DNA of 5,485 nt from Deltaproteobacteria bacterium (GTDB lineage: Bacteria; SAR324; NAC60-12), in contig DPLM01000084.1 of NCBI GenBank assembly GCA_003541985.1, positions 1-5,485 on the forward strand, written 5' to 3'. Below the pieces are notes generated by a model, which was not told the origin of the DNA, searched no databases, and saw only the letters and a list, made by a program, of their open reading frames with translations. The position numbers and the translations under genes were made by a program. This document shows positions 5,168 to 5,485 of this stretch, piece after piece; the stretch's first letter is position 1, and each line of letters begins with the position of its first letter.

Positions 5168-5485
5168 ATGACCTCTTCTTTTCTCAACCAGAAAGTCCGT
5201 ATTCTCCCTGAATCACTGATCAACAAGATTGCAGCAGGGGAAGTGGTTGAGCGGCCAGCTTCTGTAGTCAAGGAGTTGGTAGAAAATGCATTGGATGCTG
5301 GAGCTACCCAGATTCAGGTGACCGTCAAGAATGGAGGAAAAGACCTGATTCAGGTGCTTGACAACGGCTGTGGAATGAGTGAGACCGATGCTCGCTTCGC
5401 TGTGGAACGTCACGCCACCAGTAAGATTTATTCAGACGAAGACTTGTTCCGCATTGGCACGCTTGGCTTTCGTGGTGAAGCTTTA
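5168..5485 (+). CDS. mutL: DNA mismatch repair protein MutL, N-terminal fragment
   Basis: MutL couples mismatch recognition by MutS to strand incision; its N-terminal GHKL ATPase dimerises on ATP binding. The first 106 codons are present and the gene runs off the window. The start is followed by the hallmark INKIAAGEVVERPASVVKEL. GHKL motif I is KELVENALDAGA, with the presumed catalytic glutamate E36 and Mg-binding N40 (E29 and N33 in E. coli MutL). Motif II is DNGCGM (65-70). ERHATSK follows (80-86), and GFRGEAL (100-106) begins motif III at the window edge. ATG 5168 is the only ATG, GTG or TTG in frame between the upstream in-frame stop (5066-5068) and the conserved region, so it is accepted despite the missing SD. 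Whether the C-terminal endonuclease motif exists cannot be seen. Confidence 0.96.
   Translation, partial: MTSSFLNQKVRILPESLINKIAAGEVVERPASVVKELVENALDAGATQIQVTVKNGGKDLIQVLDNGCGMSETDARFAVERHATSKIYSDEDLFRIGTLGFRGEAL

Overview
This window is a stretch of bacterial chromosome with all genes on the + strand. It carries the distal half of the conserved translation / RNA-metabolism operon: infB (3' end), rbfA, truB, rpsO, pnp. Next comes an exported protein with an LPP20-like domain, and then the 5' end of mutL. Gene order, Shine-Dalgarno (SD) sequences and protein sequences indicate a Gram-negative bacterium. The exported LPP20-like protein and the overall look of S15 and PNPase suggest a deltaproteobacterial-type or related proteobacterial lineage. 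That placement is an impression from the sequences, not a computed phylogeny. No mobile element, CRISPR array, tRNA or rRNA is visible.

Layout. Positions 1-1828 are a very tight block. The infB stop abuts the rbfA start (TAAATG) in the same reading frame. truB starts with GTG 23 bases inside rbfA. The rpsO SD overlaps the truB stop. A 228-base spacer (1829-2056) follows, with a strong hairpin just after rpsO, a possible promoter (TATGAT) and the pnp ribosome binding site. pnp (2057-4135) encodes a complete PNPase. It is followed by two tandem hairpins, the LPP20-like gene (4224-5072), a terminator-like hairpin, a pyrimidine-rich leader without an SD, and mutL, which runs off the window end in its ATPase domain.

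How the genes work together. IF2 starts translation, RbfA matures the 30S subunit, TruB makes pseudouridine 55 in tRNA, S15 nucleates assembly of the 16S rRNA central domain, and PNPase degrades RNA. This is the widely conserved coupling of ribosome biogenesis and RNA turnover. The LPP20-like exported protein and MutL (mismatch repair) are functionally separate and are set off by hairpins.

Novelty. I see no new multi-gene system here; the gene content is housekeeping. The most interesting signals are small: a dnaX-type slippery heptamer (A AAA AAG) in the pnp reading frame, followed by a bulged hairpin, where a -1 shift would stop translation at a PNPase domain boundary; the same-frame infB/rbfA junction; structured RNA around pnp; and an SD-less mutL start. 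All are hypotheses from reading the sequence alone.
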